In this document: piece by piece, positions 12,901 to 24,900 of the stretch
Layout: every line of letters begins with the position of its first letter
Position numbering within the stretch: position 1 is the first letter of the stretch
Source: Ectocarpus siliculosus
Taxonomy: Eukaryota; Sar; Phaeophyceae; Ectocarpales; Ectocarpaceae
Length of the DNA: 64,000 nt
NCBI GenBank assembly: GCA_000310025.1
Contig: FN649741.1
Location: forward strand, 3,646,729 to 3,710,728
Direction: 5' to 3'
Notes under the pieces: generated by a model
Databases searched by the model: none
Told to the model about the DNA's origin: nothing
The model's input: only the letters and a program-made list of their open reading frames with translations
Made by a program: the position numbers and the translations under genes

Positions 12901-15900
12901 AATCGTTTCGGGTTGGGCCTGCCGCTGAACACCAGATTGGTTGGTTGGAGTATGCCGAATTTGCGAAAAAAAAGCGATAGTGTGCCACGTAGAAGTCTCT
13001 GATCGGAGCGTCCAGGCAACTGTCTGTTTGAAAGGCCTACCCTCGTTGTTCTGTCGCGTGGCGCTGGCTCTTTCTCGCCCTCCCGTGCCTGAAAACCACC
13101 GCACAGGTCATGCCAATGCCCATCAATGGTCTCTGGACCGTACGGTTCGCTGTCACGAGGCGAATGCCGGAAGACACCGCCGGCGAGCCCGTGTTCCTCC
13201 CGCGAAGTGATGGCGACCATGGCGCTGGCGGTGACGGGAACAATGCCGAGGAGTTTACTCATGACTCCACCGACTGGGTTTCTGTTAAGATGGGGCCGAA
13301 CATCGCGACCCTTCACCATGTGGCCGACGTTAAGAACGTGGTCAACGAGGACTTGGGAGAGGTAAATAGTGGCCGTATTGCCGTTGGAGGGGTGATCTAG
13401 CGAGGACGAGTGCCTCATTCGCTGGGAAGAACACCTTGCTTTCTGTTCATCTCGGGAGGTCACAGCGCTTGGCGAACTCTGGCACGGAACCTCGAATGAC
13501 CGGTTAGGGGATTTATCCATCGCCCCCGATGACCTTGGACGCGCCCCTGTTTGTAATCACACACAGCTAACACCACTTTTATTTCCGGCCCTTTTTCTCC
13601 GTTCACGCCCATTACATCAACCCTTCCGTCGAGCAAGGTTCGGTACGAGATGAGCCACCACTTCCGCGGCTCTACTCTGGCCTACCGCTTCGATTTCTCG
13701 TCATCATGCCTCTTGCCTGAGGCTCACATGTCGGTGGAGCCCGGGATTTTCGCAACGTTCGAGATGGCGCCGCTTGAGGTATTTTTCCCTCATTAAAACT
13801 GGACAGGCATTGCTTGCCAAGCCTATTTGTACGTGACACGGTTGTATCAACTATCTCCGGACCATTTGGTCGCCTGTAATCCGGGAATTAAGGCCTTTTC
13901 GTTTTGAAGGCAGGAGAGCACTTTCACCATGCACCACCCACACCTAGTTCAAAGCTCCATCTAGGAGAGCAACGCAACATCAGAAACTATTACAAGTCGA
14001 TGATATCCGCGCCATGGTCACATGGAGATTGATTTGAAGACAATGTGAATGACCCGTGCCATTCTCACCGCCATCCTTGCCAAAGACCTCCGGATGTTGC
14101 TTCCTTGCTTGTGCAGTGGGTAGGCAATCGTGCGATCAGCTCGTACGTGAAAGAAGTGCGGCTGGATCTGAAGAGCGCCGAGGCGTCCACTGTCCGTCTC
14201 CTGGAGGACATGATAATGGTGAGGTGAAGAACGAACCCCCAAACAGCTCAAGTATTTATGCTACGTCGATTTAGCCTTACGGCAGATTCCCGTAACAAAT
14301 GAAGAAGTCCTGTGTGGGATTTGCTTGTCTATAACCAGTAGCTCCAGAGCATAACTCTGAATATGAAAATATGAGAATCTACATGCCATTATTGAAAACA
14401 TATTCACTGGGTATCGATATTTGATAGCGCCGCAACCACGGATGTGCTAGACTCAGTATCACAGAGAGCTTCCAGCCATATATGAGGGCAAAGAAGCCAT
14501 GGTGTGACGAGCATATGGGCTGATGACCTCTATACGCAGAGGGCGGGCAAGAACGACCGTACGTCCAATCTTGTTTCAACGTGGTTCAACATGTTGGTCG
14601 TCGTCCATGACGCTGCTATTGCTGTCCATAATATTGTTGTTGCTGTTGTGGTAGTCGAGAACATAACCGTTCTGATGTGTATCCTCTATACCCCAGCTCT
14701 CACTATTCTACTTTTTTTCGACTTCTACCTTGTTTGCGCGTGTTCGGCCCTACCACACTGCCAGGCGGAGACAGCAGAGGGCGATATCTGGGACTCGAGC
14801 GTTTTGCACGCCACCCTCCAGCGCTATCCCCGCAAGGAGTATTGTCGCCTCGTGAGGGAAACCCTTGAGGCGATGCGCATCAGGGAAGCGCAGTCCAAGC
14901 GCGACCAAGCGCGCCTCGATGACATCTATGCTAAGGTACTATTGATTTCCCAGGGACCGGGGTTTTGGCTGAACGTAAGATCATCTCTCCCACAAGTGTC
15001 ACGCTTATAACCAATGATGTTTTAGGAGAAAGCGTCGTGACTTAGTCGTATGACGTAATCGTATGCCGACATAATCGAAACGAAGGTGTAGTCGTCGTTT
15101 TTGAGTGAGAATAAACGGATTGGTCGCTAGTTCTAGAGTATTGGCATGCATACTCAAACCCATCATGGCCTCTGATTTCTCTCTATTTCGACCGTGGGCT
15201 CTCCTACCGCCCTTGGCAACTCACACTTCACGTTGTCAAGGCCTTGCTGTTTCAGGTCTGAGCTTCCTTTGCTCCCTCTTACCTTTCGGAAATCACTCGC
15301 AGCCAAGCACATGGCGATGCAGGTGTTGATGGTATCGATACCCGTGGCCTTGGCTACGGTGGGTGCGTACACCCCGGCACCACCAACCTCTACCTTGGAG
15401 TAGTTCAAATTTCCAGCAGAATCACCGCTCTTCGATGCATAGTTGATACCCTCGTATGGCACCTGCCACCCTTCGTACAATGTGGCGTTCGGGAGAAATG
15501 GCAAAAGCATTGGGCTGGCCAAGCCACTGAACGGTTGCTGAGGAGCTTTCGTAATACAGGTTGCACGCACAAGATTGACTCCAAGATCCTGCTGATTTTT
15601 ACCACGATATGTGCACGTTTTACCCAACGTATTCGTATGCCTTTGTTTGTTTCTTCCTCATGCTCCTGCATGGGGTGTATCGGCACAAGCGCAGATGGTT
15701 GGTGGCGATGTCCGTGGCAACAAAACGATAAGAGCACACGGAGCTACGGCTAGCTCAGCGAAAGGGCACAAAGCGTTGGACGCCGCTGAGGTGGAGAAGC
15801 AAATTCATCGTCTTCCCCCGGACGAGAGAAGGGTGCGTTATCTGCAGAGAAGGTACCTTGTAGTCGATGAGTCAGACAAGAGGCCAAATGAATGATTATG

Positions 15901-18900
15901 GAAGGTTTCGAAAACATGGCGCGCTCTTCTTTTGAGTTTTCTTGATGTTGTCCCGCTGAACGATTTCGCTCATACAACCCCCTCACGCGAACCAAGCTTT
16001 AGCGTTGCCTTGGCTCATAGTGGTTTGCGACCATGTTTCGGAGGTATGGCATATCAACGTCTGTTTACTGTAGTAGCGGCGATGAAGTCAATGGCAGATG
16101 CTTCGGTAGTAGCAATCAAGCAACAGGGCCGGCTGTTGTCAACGCACTTTGGAACGGAAAACCCATATTATTGACGTCATGCTCCGAAGGGTGCAATCGT
16201 ATTTGTCGGTTATCTCAGAGGAGATAATCTAGCAGGTTGTCGATAAGAAGGTGATAAATTTTGGCAGAGTAACTGCGCAGTCAATAATCGGCGCTGGTCG
16301 GTAGCGAACGATAACACACCCCGCCTGAAGTCCAACCGGGAAGATAGGGACTACTTGGCCTCATCTTCGTCCGACCGACGCTTTTCGCCGACATGTGGGT
16401 GGTACTTGTGACGAGTTGTTTCACTTTGCTGACTTGTGGCGGGCTTGTCTCTTTCCGCCTGTACTACTGTTCAGTGGATTGCTGCTCACCACACAGCCCA
16501 CACACTTACGCCTACTCGACCACCTGCCCACCCACCTGGCCGTTCCCGTGATACCTCCTTGCCTCACGAAACTAACAAAGCTGATACGGTCTATGAAAAG
16601 CAAAGATGGTTATCTCAAGCGCAAGCGGGATGCACAGCAACACCGCATCGCAGAAGCGGAGGCGATGGTCGGCAGGAAGATAGAGGTGCGTGCATGGCAG
16701 TGATATATCGTTGCAGGGTACAGCCCACTGGACACCGTTATCGGTACCTCCTACCTGGGCATCTTGTCTCGCGGAAAGTCACTCTACCCGTGCGCATGTT
16801 CGAGACTTGCCGACGAGGACACCGACATGTCGCCCTCACCAACAAGCACGTTCATAGAAATAGCGACAGTAGCAGCAAAAGCAGCAGCAACAGCTATGTA
16901 CGGCATTGAAAACGACAACGACAACGACAACGACACAACAACAAGTCTCACATGAATCCAGCAAACCAAATCGGGAACAGACAGTTAGCGATCAAACCTG
17001 AAACTGACCAAGACGAACATCAAACAACGAATATGTCACAGATTTTCGACGGCGCGGCCAACGTTTGGCGAACGGTTGTCATAGCCTCGGTCTGCGTCCG
17101 CTGGGTGGATCTTGGCACGAAGCTGGTGCTGAGACACGTCGTTCGTGTTCTCGGCGCCGAAGAAGACGAGCCTGACAACAACAGAACCGAAAGCGAAAAC
17201 GAAACTCGAGGACAAGGAAACAATCAGGTGGAGGGGCGCCGAAAAAGTGATGGTGGTGACGGTGATCGTAAGGGAGAAGGCGGGAGTAGAGGGGGCGGTC
17301 GCGACAACAGTGTGGCGCCGAGATCGAGGGCGGCGACCGCGGAGGTAGATCTGAACGAGGTGCGCTGGGCGGAGTACACCGGCAGACCGAAGGAACGAAA
17401 GCCGAGCAGATCCAACGCCGCAAAGCTAGCAGGTAATCGTTCATGGAGCATACTCTCCGAGTATTGAGTCAGTGTACTGACGTATTATTGGCCACCTAGA
17501 TGGGTTTTACAGTCTGTGCACGGCCGTCTGACGTGGTTCCTGGTAACCTACGTTGCCCCTTGTTGAGCCAAATCCTCTCATCTCTCAATGCCCTCCCACC
17601 TGACGCCCCTTTCCCGCTGTTTGCGCCTCATTCCCCGTGGTATGAAAGAATTCAAAGTCTCCGGCAGCGATGCCGTGTTACAAAAGACGGAGAAGGCCCT
17701 GTTAGCGCTACAACACGAGCTGGGCGAAGAGGTTCAGGCGTTGAAGAAGCGGAGAGACATCGAAGACACAGCCGTCAGCATGGCGAAAGACGTTGAAACG
17801 AGCAAGGTGTGACAGTGCCGGTGAACTAAACGTGTACAACCGTTACTCTTGTCATCTCTGCAGCAGTTGCGGCCATTTATTCATCATGCGGAGTGATTTG
17901 TGCCAAGATGCCGAGACGGACTGGACATGGTCGCACACGGTGTCCCAAACGAAAAATTATTTTGCCGCGCAAAGGGCACTTCATCATATCCCGTGGGCCC
18001 TGGTCAGGGTGACGCATTCCTGTCGAGTGTTTCGCTGATGAAGCCGCACACGAAAGATATTACTTCTTCGAGGCGCTCCATCCTGTTCCAAACCATTGGC
18101 CCGGTTAACAAACAAATGCAGGTTAAGGTGCACAGTACAGCCGAGGCCACAATCCTGTCAAGATCCCAAAAAAAAAACAAGGCAGAAATTCAGACCCTAG
18201 CGAGGTCGCTGCGGAATGACTGGAAGCTCGGGATTGGCGCACCACCGTCCGGGAAGCGAGCGACGGCAGGGTGAGCGAGCAAAGGGGATAACACATGCAC
18301 ACTAGGCGCGAACCGCGTTGTGTTCATCACCGCAACGTACAGGTCGAGGGCGGCTCGTCGGCGCGGTTCCGCCGGTACTTTGATCGTTCTATGTTGCGCG
18401 TTTGCTGGCGAGCGGCTGCTCCAATTCCAGGCCATCATTTCACAAGAAAACACACTGCGATGATACCCGGAAGGGAGTGTGCCATCTTCTGTCAGCTTTT
18501 CAATTAAATTGAGTATACGACATTTATGTTGAGGGCTCATCTTGAGCCACCGTACCTGTCATCATCTCCCGTTCTTGCCATCTATCTTCTCTTGTTGGAT
18601 AGGTTGTTGGTTGCTGTGCTTGCCCACACATGAGTTCTGTATTCTGAAACGTGCAATCGCGACCCCCGCGAATGACTTGCCACTTAGAGTGGCGCTGTCC
18701 GAGGCTAGGAGAAAGTGGGTGAATGATCAAATCGCCACTGCGGTCGGCCGGTCGGAGCAACAGTTCAAGTTCCTCGCGGCCGAGACGGCAGCGAGGAGGC
18801 GCAAAGAGGTAAGTGAAAGAGCGAGTGCAGGCGAATACCCAAGGAAAATTGGGATTTTCTGCTGCGTACGCATAGATTCTGTTTCGCCTCCCTTGTTTCG

Positions 18901-21900
18901 CCCAGCAAAGCCGTGAGACATTTTGCTTGGTAATGCACGTATGGCCAGACGTAGCCGCAGCCAGGAATTACGGGTTGGCTGAACATCTGAAGACGCAGCA
19001 CGAAGAGTTCCCTTCAGCCAAATCACCCAAGGTTGCACCAAGCTGCTGCCACTGTTTGTACAACGCTGCCATGTGGAGCAGGACGAACGGCTGCAGAGCG
19101 TGTTTCGAGAGAAGACGGTGGCGTTGGAGACTGCGCGTGACGCCGAGCTGGCTAGGCTGAAACGTCTGGCGAAGATCGAGAGGGACCGGCTCATCAAGGA
19201 AGAACTCAGTATTCCCAACTTTGGCAGAGCGCTGCAAGCGAACATCGGGTGTTCGCACACCCGCACCAAGGCGTGGGGCGACAAATATGGATCGGGTCTG
19301 CGGTGAGTTGGTTGTTGGAATCCCCTCGGCGTGTGAATATGCCGAACTGATTTGCATTTCTGTTGGTTTCTGCCAGATTCGTTGAGGGCAACAACTCCCC
19401 TGAACAAAGAGGCAGGCAAGGGTAGTATGAGACGGACGCTTTGGCGGTCTGGTGGAGGACTGCTTGGCGGTCAGTGTGTTGGCAGGCTGATGGTCAGGGT
19501 CGAAACTGTTGGGTCTCAGGAAGCGTTTCGCTCGGGTAACCTCCCTCCCGCACGCTGGTCTGAGGCGGGTTTATCATGACCTTCTATTACCCCTGTTTGC
19601 TCGGCTGCACACGTTTTCGAAATATGGCATTGGCTGCTCACCAATCAACTTTGTTGTCTTCAACAGATGCCGCGACTGCGGGATGGAGGCGACCAGAATG
19701 CACAAGGACGTTCGGCAAGCCAAGGGGATCGGATTCGGGGAGGTGGGTCGGTGGGCCGCACGTACCGGAACAGGCCGATCGCGGGTCTCGTTGTCGGCGG
19801 GTCACTTTGTAACAGTTGCGGTTGGAATAACGTTTGACTGCCGAGAGAGACCTTGACGACTGATTGGACAGTTACCGCAACGTTCTTGGTCCATATTGTT
19901 GATAGAGCACGGTCCGTGCTGCGCTCCGAAACGTGGTGGCACCAACCAAAGAATGAATTTTTTCGTTCCTGGCTACTGCGCCGAGGCCCAGTGGATAGGT
20001 CATCATGTCGTTAGCTTTGAAACGGACCGTTATGGATTTCTCGCCACGACTGCCCTGCGAAAGGATCCGGCCCTTGTGGAAGCAGTGGAGCGACATCGTG
20101 CCAACGAAGGCGGGTTTCGGTTCGAGACATCTGCTCAACTCAAGGCGGTGGAGGACGAGCGCATTCGTCTGGAGAAGGAACGACGAGTAAGTTTCTTATG
20201 TCTGGCGGGACAAGGGCAACACCCATGGACACAATATTTTGAAATCATGCTCAGACTGCCGACAACCCACGAAATAAGTGATTTCGACCATTAAGAGAAG
20301 TCTGCTCTCGTATGCATGTGACGCATTGAAAAGAGGAGCAAAATTATATTGCGGTGGTTTTCTTCTTGTGTACCTCAACGAGTGCCGAACAGTAGTGATT
20401 AACATCAATCGCTCCCTTGGCCCTTTGGCAACATGTTTTCAATACGTCTTACCTGCTGGGATCTCGGGGGGATGGGCTGGTGGGATATTCCGTAACCCTA
20501 GGTATGCTTTGCGGAGTACGACCACATGTTCTACGACCTTGACGACCCGGAGATGATGTACGAGCTAGACAGGAGGCACCGCCACTGGCTCAAGGAGAAG
20601 GGCGTCATCCGGCAGGGAGTGTTGTGGAGGAAGGAGGAACTGCTCGAGTGGTTCGACAATCGCGTCGCAGAGGGGGACACGGAGGCTACGGAGATGAAGG
20701 GAGTCATGATCGCGTGGTACGACAACGCTACGAGGTAAAGAATGGCCTGAACCAGTCAAAATAACGTGCGTACCACCGCCGCAACTGCTTTCAAAGCGGT
20801 GGGTATCGGTTCTCACTACGGAGCACAGAACCCTTTGCGTGATGAATAACGTTCGTAAACGTGGAGTAGCTGTCCCTCAGGAGCGTCGGCCGATCGTCCT
20901 CCACGCCTTCAAAACGCCCCCGATCGGGGAATCCGGGCCGTCTGCGTGGATCATGGAAGCGACGTAGGCAGGCGCCGTTCGGTGTCGTTTACGTTCACCG
21001 ACGGCATGAGAGCTACACTAACGGACGTTCTCACGTAATGAAATCTCGGCGACAGATCCGGGCCTTTGACATACCGCACGTACGACGGGCGGCGCAAGGC
21101 TCGTTTTCTCGACATCCTGTCGCTGTTCAACCGAATCATAAACAGCAAGACAAGAATAAACGAACTGCAGGAGCTGAGGAGGCGACAAACCCGCGAGCGA
21201 GTAGAGTTTCGTCAGGCAAGCGCAGTACATTCAGGCATAGGTACTCTCCTGGCACATGTTCAACATGTAAAAACTGCGGGTTTGACGTTACTCCGAGCAG
21301 CACACTCCCGATTGCTACAATTCTTTGATAACACATGGTATAGAGCAAACATGGCAGTCGGGAAGCCATCTCAATCAATGCAGCACACAATTGTTTGGTA
21401 ACGAGGAATTGTGAACAAGCCAAGCACCCAAACAGAGACCCCCTCTGTCACACGAAGAACACCACCGGCTGTGAACAACCCGCGGCCGCCATTGCTTCAC
21501 GGGTCAACGCTCAAAGTCAATTCTACCGGAACGTAAAATCCAGATAATCACAAGGGCACACAGCGACATTCCTTTGCTGGAGCTTACGACTTCGCGTGCG
21601 GAGGCTGAGCTCGGTGAGTGCCAACGCATGCTCGACATGAGGAAGGAAGCTGACCGGCGGCATCGCCATTGGCAGGACGTGCTCGAGGAGGTCAAGAGGG
21701 ACCTCACCTACGCGGAAATGAGACTGGCGGGGCAGGTGAGAATGAAGGCTTTCGTATTTGTAGAACGGGTACTAGCGCAGCCATGTCGTAGTTCATGGTT
21801 GAACTCCACGCTGATTTTCCCATGCTCTGTGGTTTCGACGATGGGGCCGGCATGAGAGCAACAAAGAGGCTCCGTGGGATGAGATGGGCTCGGCGATAAG

Positions 21901-24900
21901 TCGAGGGAGCAAGTGCTTGACAAGGGTGTCACCACTCGGCCGGGTGACAAGGGTGGGTTGGACTCGTCGTCACACATGAGTAGCAGAACAACCTCGGTAA
22001 GGGGGCACGATGATTGCAACAATAGGGAGAGCGCCATCACCTTGGCTCGGGACGACGCTTGCTTGTGGGACTTGGCAGTCGATCGCGGTACACGGACCTT
22101 GTGGGTGCGTGTGAGGTGATAATGGACTTTCCCCGCTGTCGGAGGTGTCGCTCCTCTCTTGTCGGCCTGATTTGAGGCCGTGGATGAAGTGTTGTAAACA
22201 CGGTCACCTCCCGTGCAGGGGCGATTCAATCTAAAGAATCACGTCCGGACTACAATGACAGCGATTCATCAAGTTGTGTGCCGATCGTTTGCCATTTTGC
22301 GTAAGAAACTCAGAGCGCTTGGACAAGGTGTCGTCAATCAGGAGTGTTGGCGGCAGAGAGATCTAATCCTCTCATCGTTACGAGATATACTCACGTGTAC
22401 GTTCAGCACGACAATCCAGCTGAAAAAGTAACAGCTTTGCTGAAGCGTCGCTGTACCTCATACCCTGACGACTAGCACCAGAAATAAACAAATGCCGCGC
22501 GAATGTGTTCCGCATGGACCACACCATTCCTTGTACTTAACAATTGCTGTTTCACGTTCGCGCGCAAAACGTCCCTGATTGGCGCTGTCGTAGGGCTTTT
22601 TGGTGGCAACCGCAAACGCCAAGCTGAGGGACGCCACTGACCAACTGCGGGACGTGCTCCTCCACAGGCTGAGGAGCGAGGCCAGGATCGAAGCGATGGA
22701 GAAACGCCTCGCGGTAGTGAAAGAAAACCGTCACAAGTACGCCGAAGGTAGGTGATTGTCGAGGTCGAGCTACTTCGAGTTCTATCCACTAATTGCCTCC
22801 GTTGGAATCGAAGTATCATCCCGATCCAGGCGGTCGCTCACTCCCTTGAGCGCAAGCCTCAGAACGGTGCAGCTATACGTACACTGCACATGCACCGAGG
22901 GCCAAAACATAGCGAGACTTCCTGACAGGGCAGGACACACACGAAGGTCCAGGGCGAGGGCATGCTGAGCGTCCGCGGGAGTTGTTCGCTACGAAACTTT
23001 ACTGGGATGAATATTGACCGCCGATTCACGATTTAGTATGGATGGATTCGATACGTCTTCACCCTGCTCCCGGAGGTGCTTTGCACCTCGTGCGCTGTGC
23101 AACCTCGTTTCCTTGTACGTCAGACGGCCATACAACTCGAACGTACCTAGAACGTTGAGTAGCCGCGTTCAGAAACTTAGTCTGTGATCTATTTGAATGA
23201 TGACCCCGCGCCGTGCATCTCCTGGCAGCGTCGGCACAAGAATCACACAAGACAAGACCATGTAGAGATCAACTAAGAGCGGATTGATACAACGAAATCT
23301 CCCCAGATCATGCTCGGCTGACGCACGAGATAGAACTTTTCTACTACACCAAGAGGGACAGCCAGGTGGTGACACCCATCGGCTGGGCCACCGTGAACAG
23401 CTACCGCGAGGAGGACCAGATGCTCATCGTCACGCTCCCATTCTGCCGGCCGTCGGCACGAATGTGGATCCCTGTCGAGAAGGTTTGAAAAGAAGGCCTC
23501 GCTCAAGAAAAAATAGTTGTATGCCACGTTAAGCGACCGTCAGCGGTCTTGTTTTTCTTGCTGAAGTATTAGGTGATGGGGCCGGGGGTGGGGCGGAGAC
23601 TCTATTGAACGCTTCCATAATACTAGGTTAGAGCTTAACGTTCAGAAAAAAGTCGTGTTGCGGTCAGTCTACTTTCCTCATGTAAAACCTATCGCCCAAC
23701 GATTAGGTTTGCCCCCTTCCTCAAGCTTTCAAGCGTATTTTTTTTCTTTCTCGCAATCATATACGTTAAGGTGTGGCAAATGGATCGCGCCGGACAGCAA
23801 GCGGAGAGCGTAGGTATGGAGGCCGAGGACATTCATTGCCGCCTGCTCTACCGTACTGAGCGGGTCACCATGACTCGCGAGCGCGGGAATGTGCTCACCG
23901 AGGAACTAAAGGTGAGCGATGGGAATACAACGGAAAACACCTCGTATATTGCACGTGCTCATGTTGCTGAATCGAGGGATGTGCTAGTCAGACTCCCGGA
24001 ACCTATGTTGCACTCCAGCAGCAGAAATGTTCCGGAAAGTGCGCTTGTTCATAGCGCAAACACGAGACTTTTGTGACATGTCTGAGCTCAAACCTCATGC
24101 GCCCGTTTGGGGGGCTTTGTCGGGCTGGACCGACTCCTCGACAATCAGACCCGGGAGATGATGCGTGAGGAGGCCGAGATCGCAGACGAGAAACGCCTCG
24201 CCGCGAAGATGGTCGCTCAGGCTAAAGTCACTGGGCCCCGGCTGGCGACAATGAGCGCCATCTCAGAACATCGGAACCGATGGGTCGCCTACAAGGTTCG
24301 TAGGCCAAATGCAGAGAAATGCCGCCAATGTTTCGACTTAGGGTGATCGAACTAAATATCCGTCATGGGTAGCGTGACCGGCAGGGTAAAATACTGGTGC
24401 TTTTGCCTGCTTGGTGATCGCTGATTGTCAGCAGAGTCCCAAAGCAGAGGGCTGCGCTAGCCCCCGTATTAGCATGTGTTCGGTATTCGAATGTCAATAC
24501 CACGATCTCCGATACAGCCAAACGATGGGTCCACTCTGTTGTAATTCTTCCTACATTTTCTTTCCTGCCAAAGTACTCGTCTACAAAGCAAGCTACATGC
24601 TTCCACACTCTCGTGAATTTACGGGTGCTGTACGCCGCCCGTGTGACTGTTCACGCCGGAGAAGAGCAACTGCTTCTTGGCATACACACGATCCTTGCCT
24701 TGCTCGTGCGTACATGCAGGTGCAAAAGGCCGTCGAGCAGAGAGAGAAGGACATCGCAAAGTGGAACGCGAAGACCAAGGGCGGCGACGACGAAGACTCC
24801 CTCGAGTCCAACCCAAAGCCTCGCAAGGTACCGTACAATATGGCCACCGTAGGACGCCGTGCACTGACCTTGGCCGATGGAATTCGTGGGGTGGACTTAC

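Larger units (their letters stand above)
3910..14218 (+). other. Giant gene, exon block 1 (N-terminal coiled coils and PWWRYRD segment)
   Basis: Exons by phase matching: 3910-4149, 4905-5041, 5752-5905, 6167-6321, 6736-6892, 7221-7723 (or split at 7379), 8310-8458, 8773-8908, 9491-9602, 10110-10538, 11227-11324, 11730-11860, 12443-12678, 13638-13778, 14086-14218. Most encode charged helices (for example ADLASVRAKQKKAKKAEAMS). Less repetitive stretches are LVPWWRYRDKKESVGIESW at 11790-11846 and a possible beta-rich segment, STLAYRFDFSSSCLLPEAHM, at about 13670. The 7380-7646 part is in frame and Gly-rich, so it may be coding linker or a retained intron. The link from 13778 to 14086 is out of phase by two bases, so a small exon is probably missing from my model. 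Confidence 0.6.
14765..24295 (+). other. Giant gene, exon block 2 (central coiled coils, His/Cys and YREED modules)
   Basis: Exons: 14765-14935, 15695-15832, 16581-16685, 17042-17432, 17649-17806, 18122-18270, 18688-18808, 19079-19302, 19667-19742, 19992-20186, 20502-20734, 21056-21215 (GC donor), 21583-21735, 22624-22747 (acceptor could be at 22594), 23334-23482, 23771-23911, about 24090-24295. All except the last acceptor match in phase. The 17042-17432 exon carries a long Gly/Arg/Glu-rich linker. Exons 20502-21215 encode a dense aromatic/charged region (EYDHMFYDLDDPEMMYELDR, FLDILSLFNRIINSKT) that may be a folded helical domain. Confidence 0.65.
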
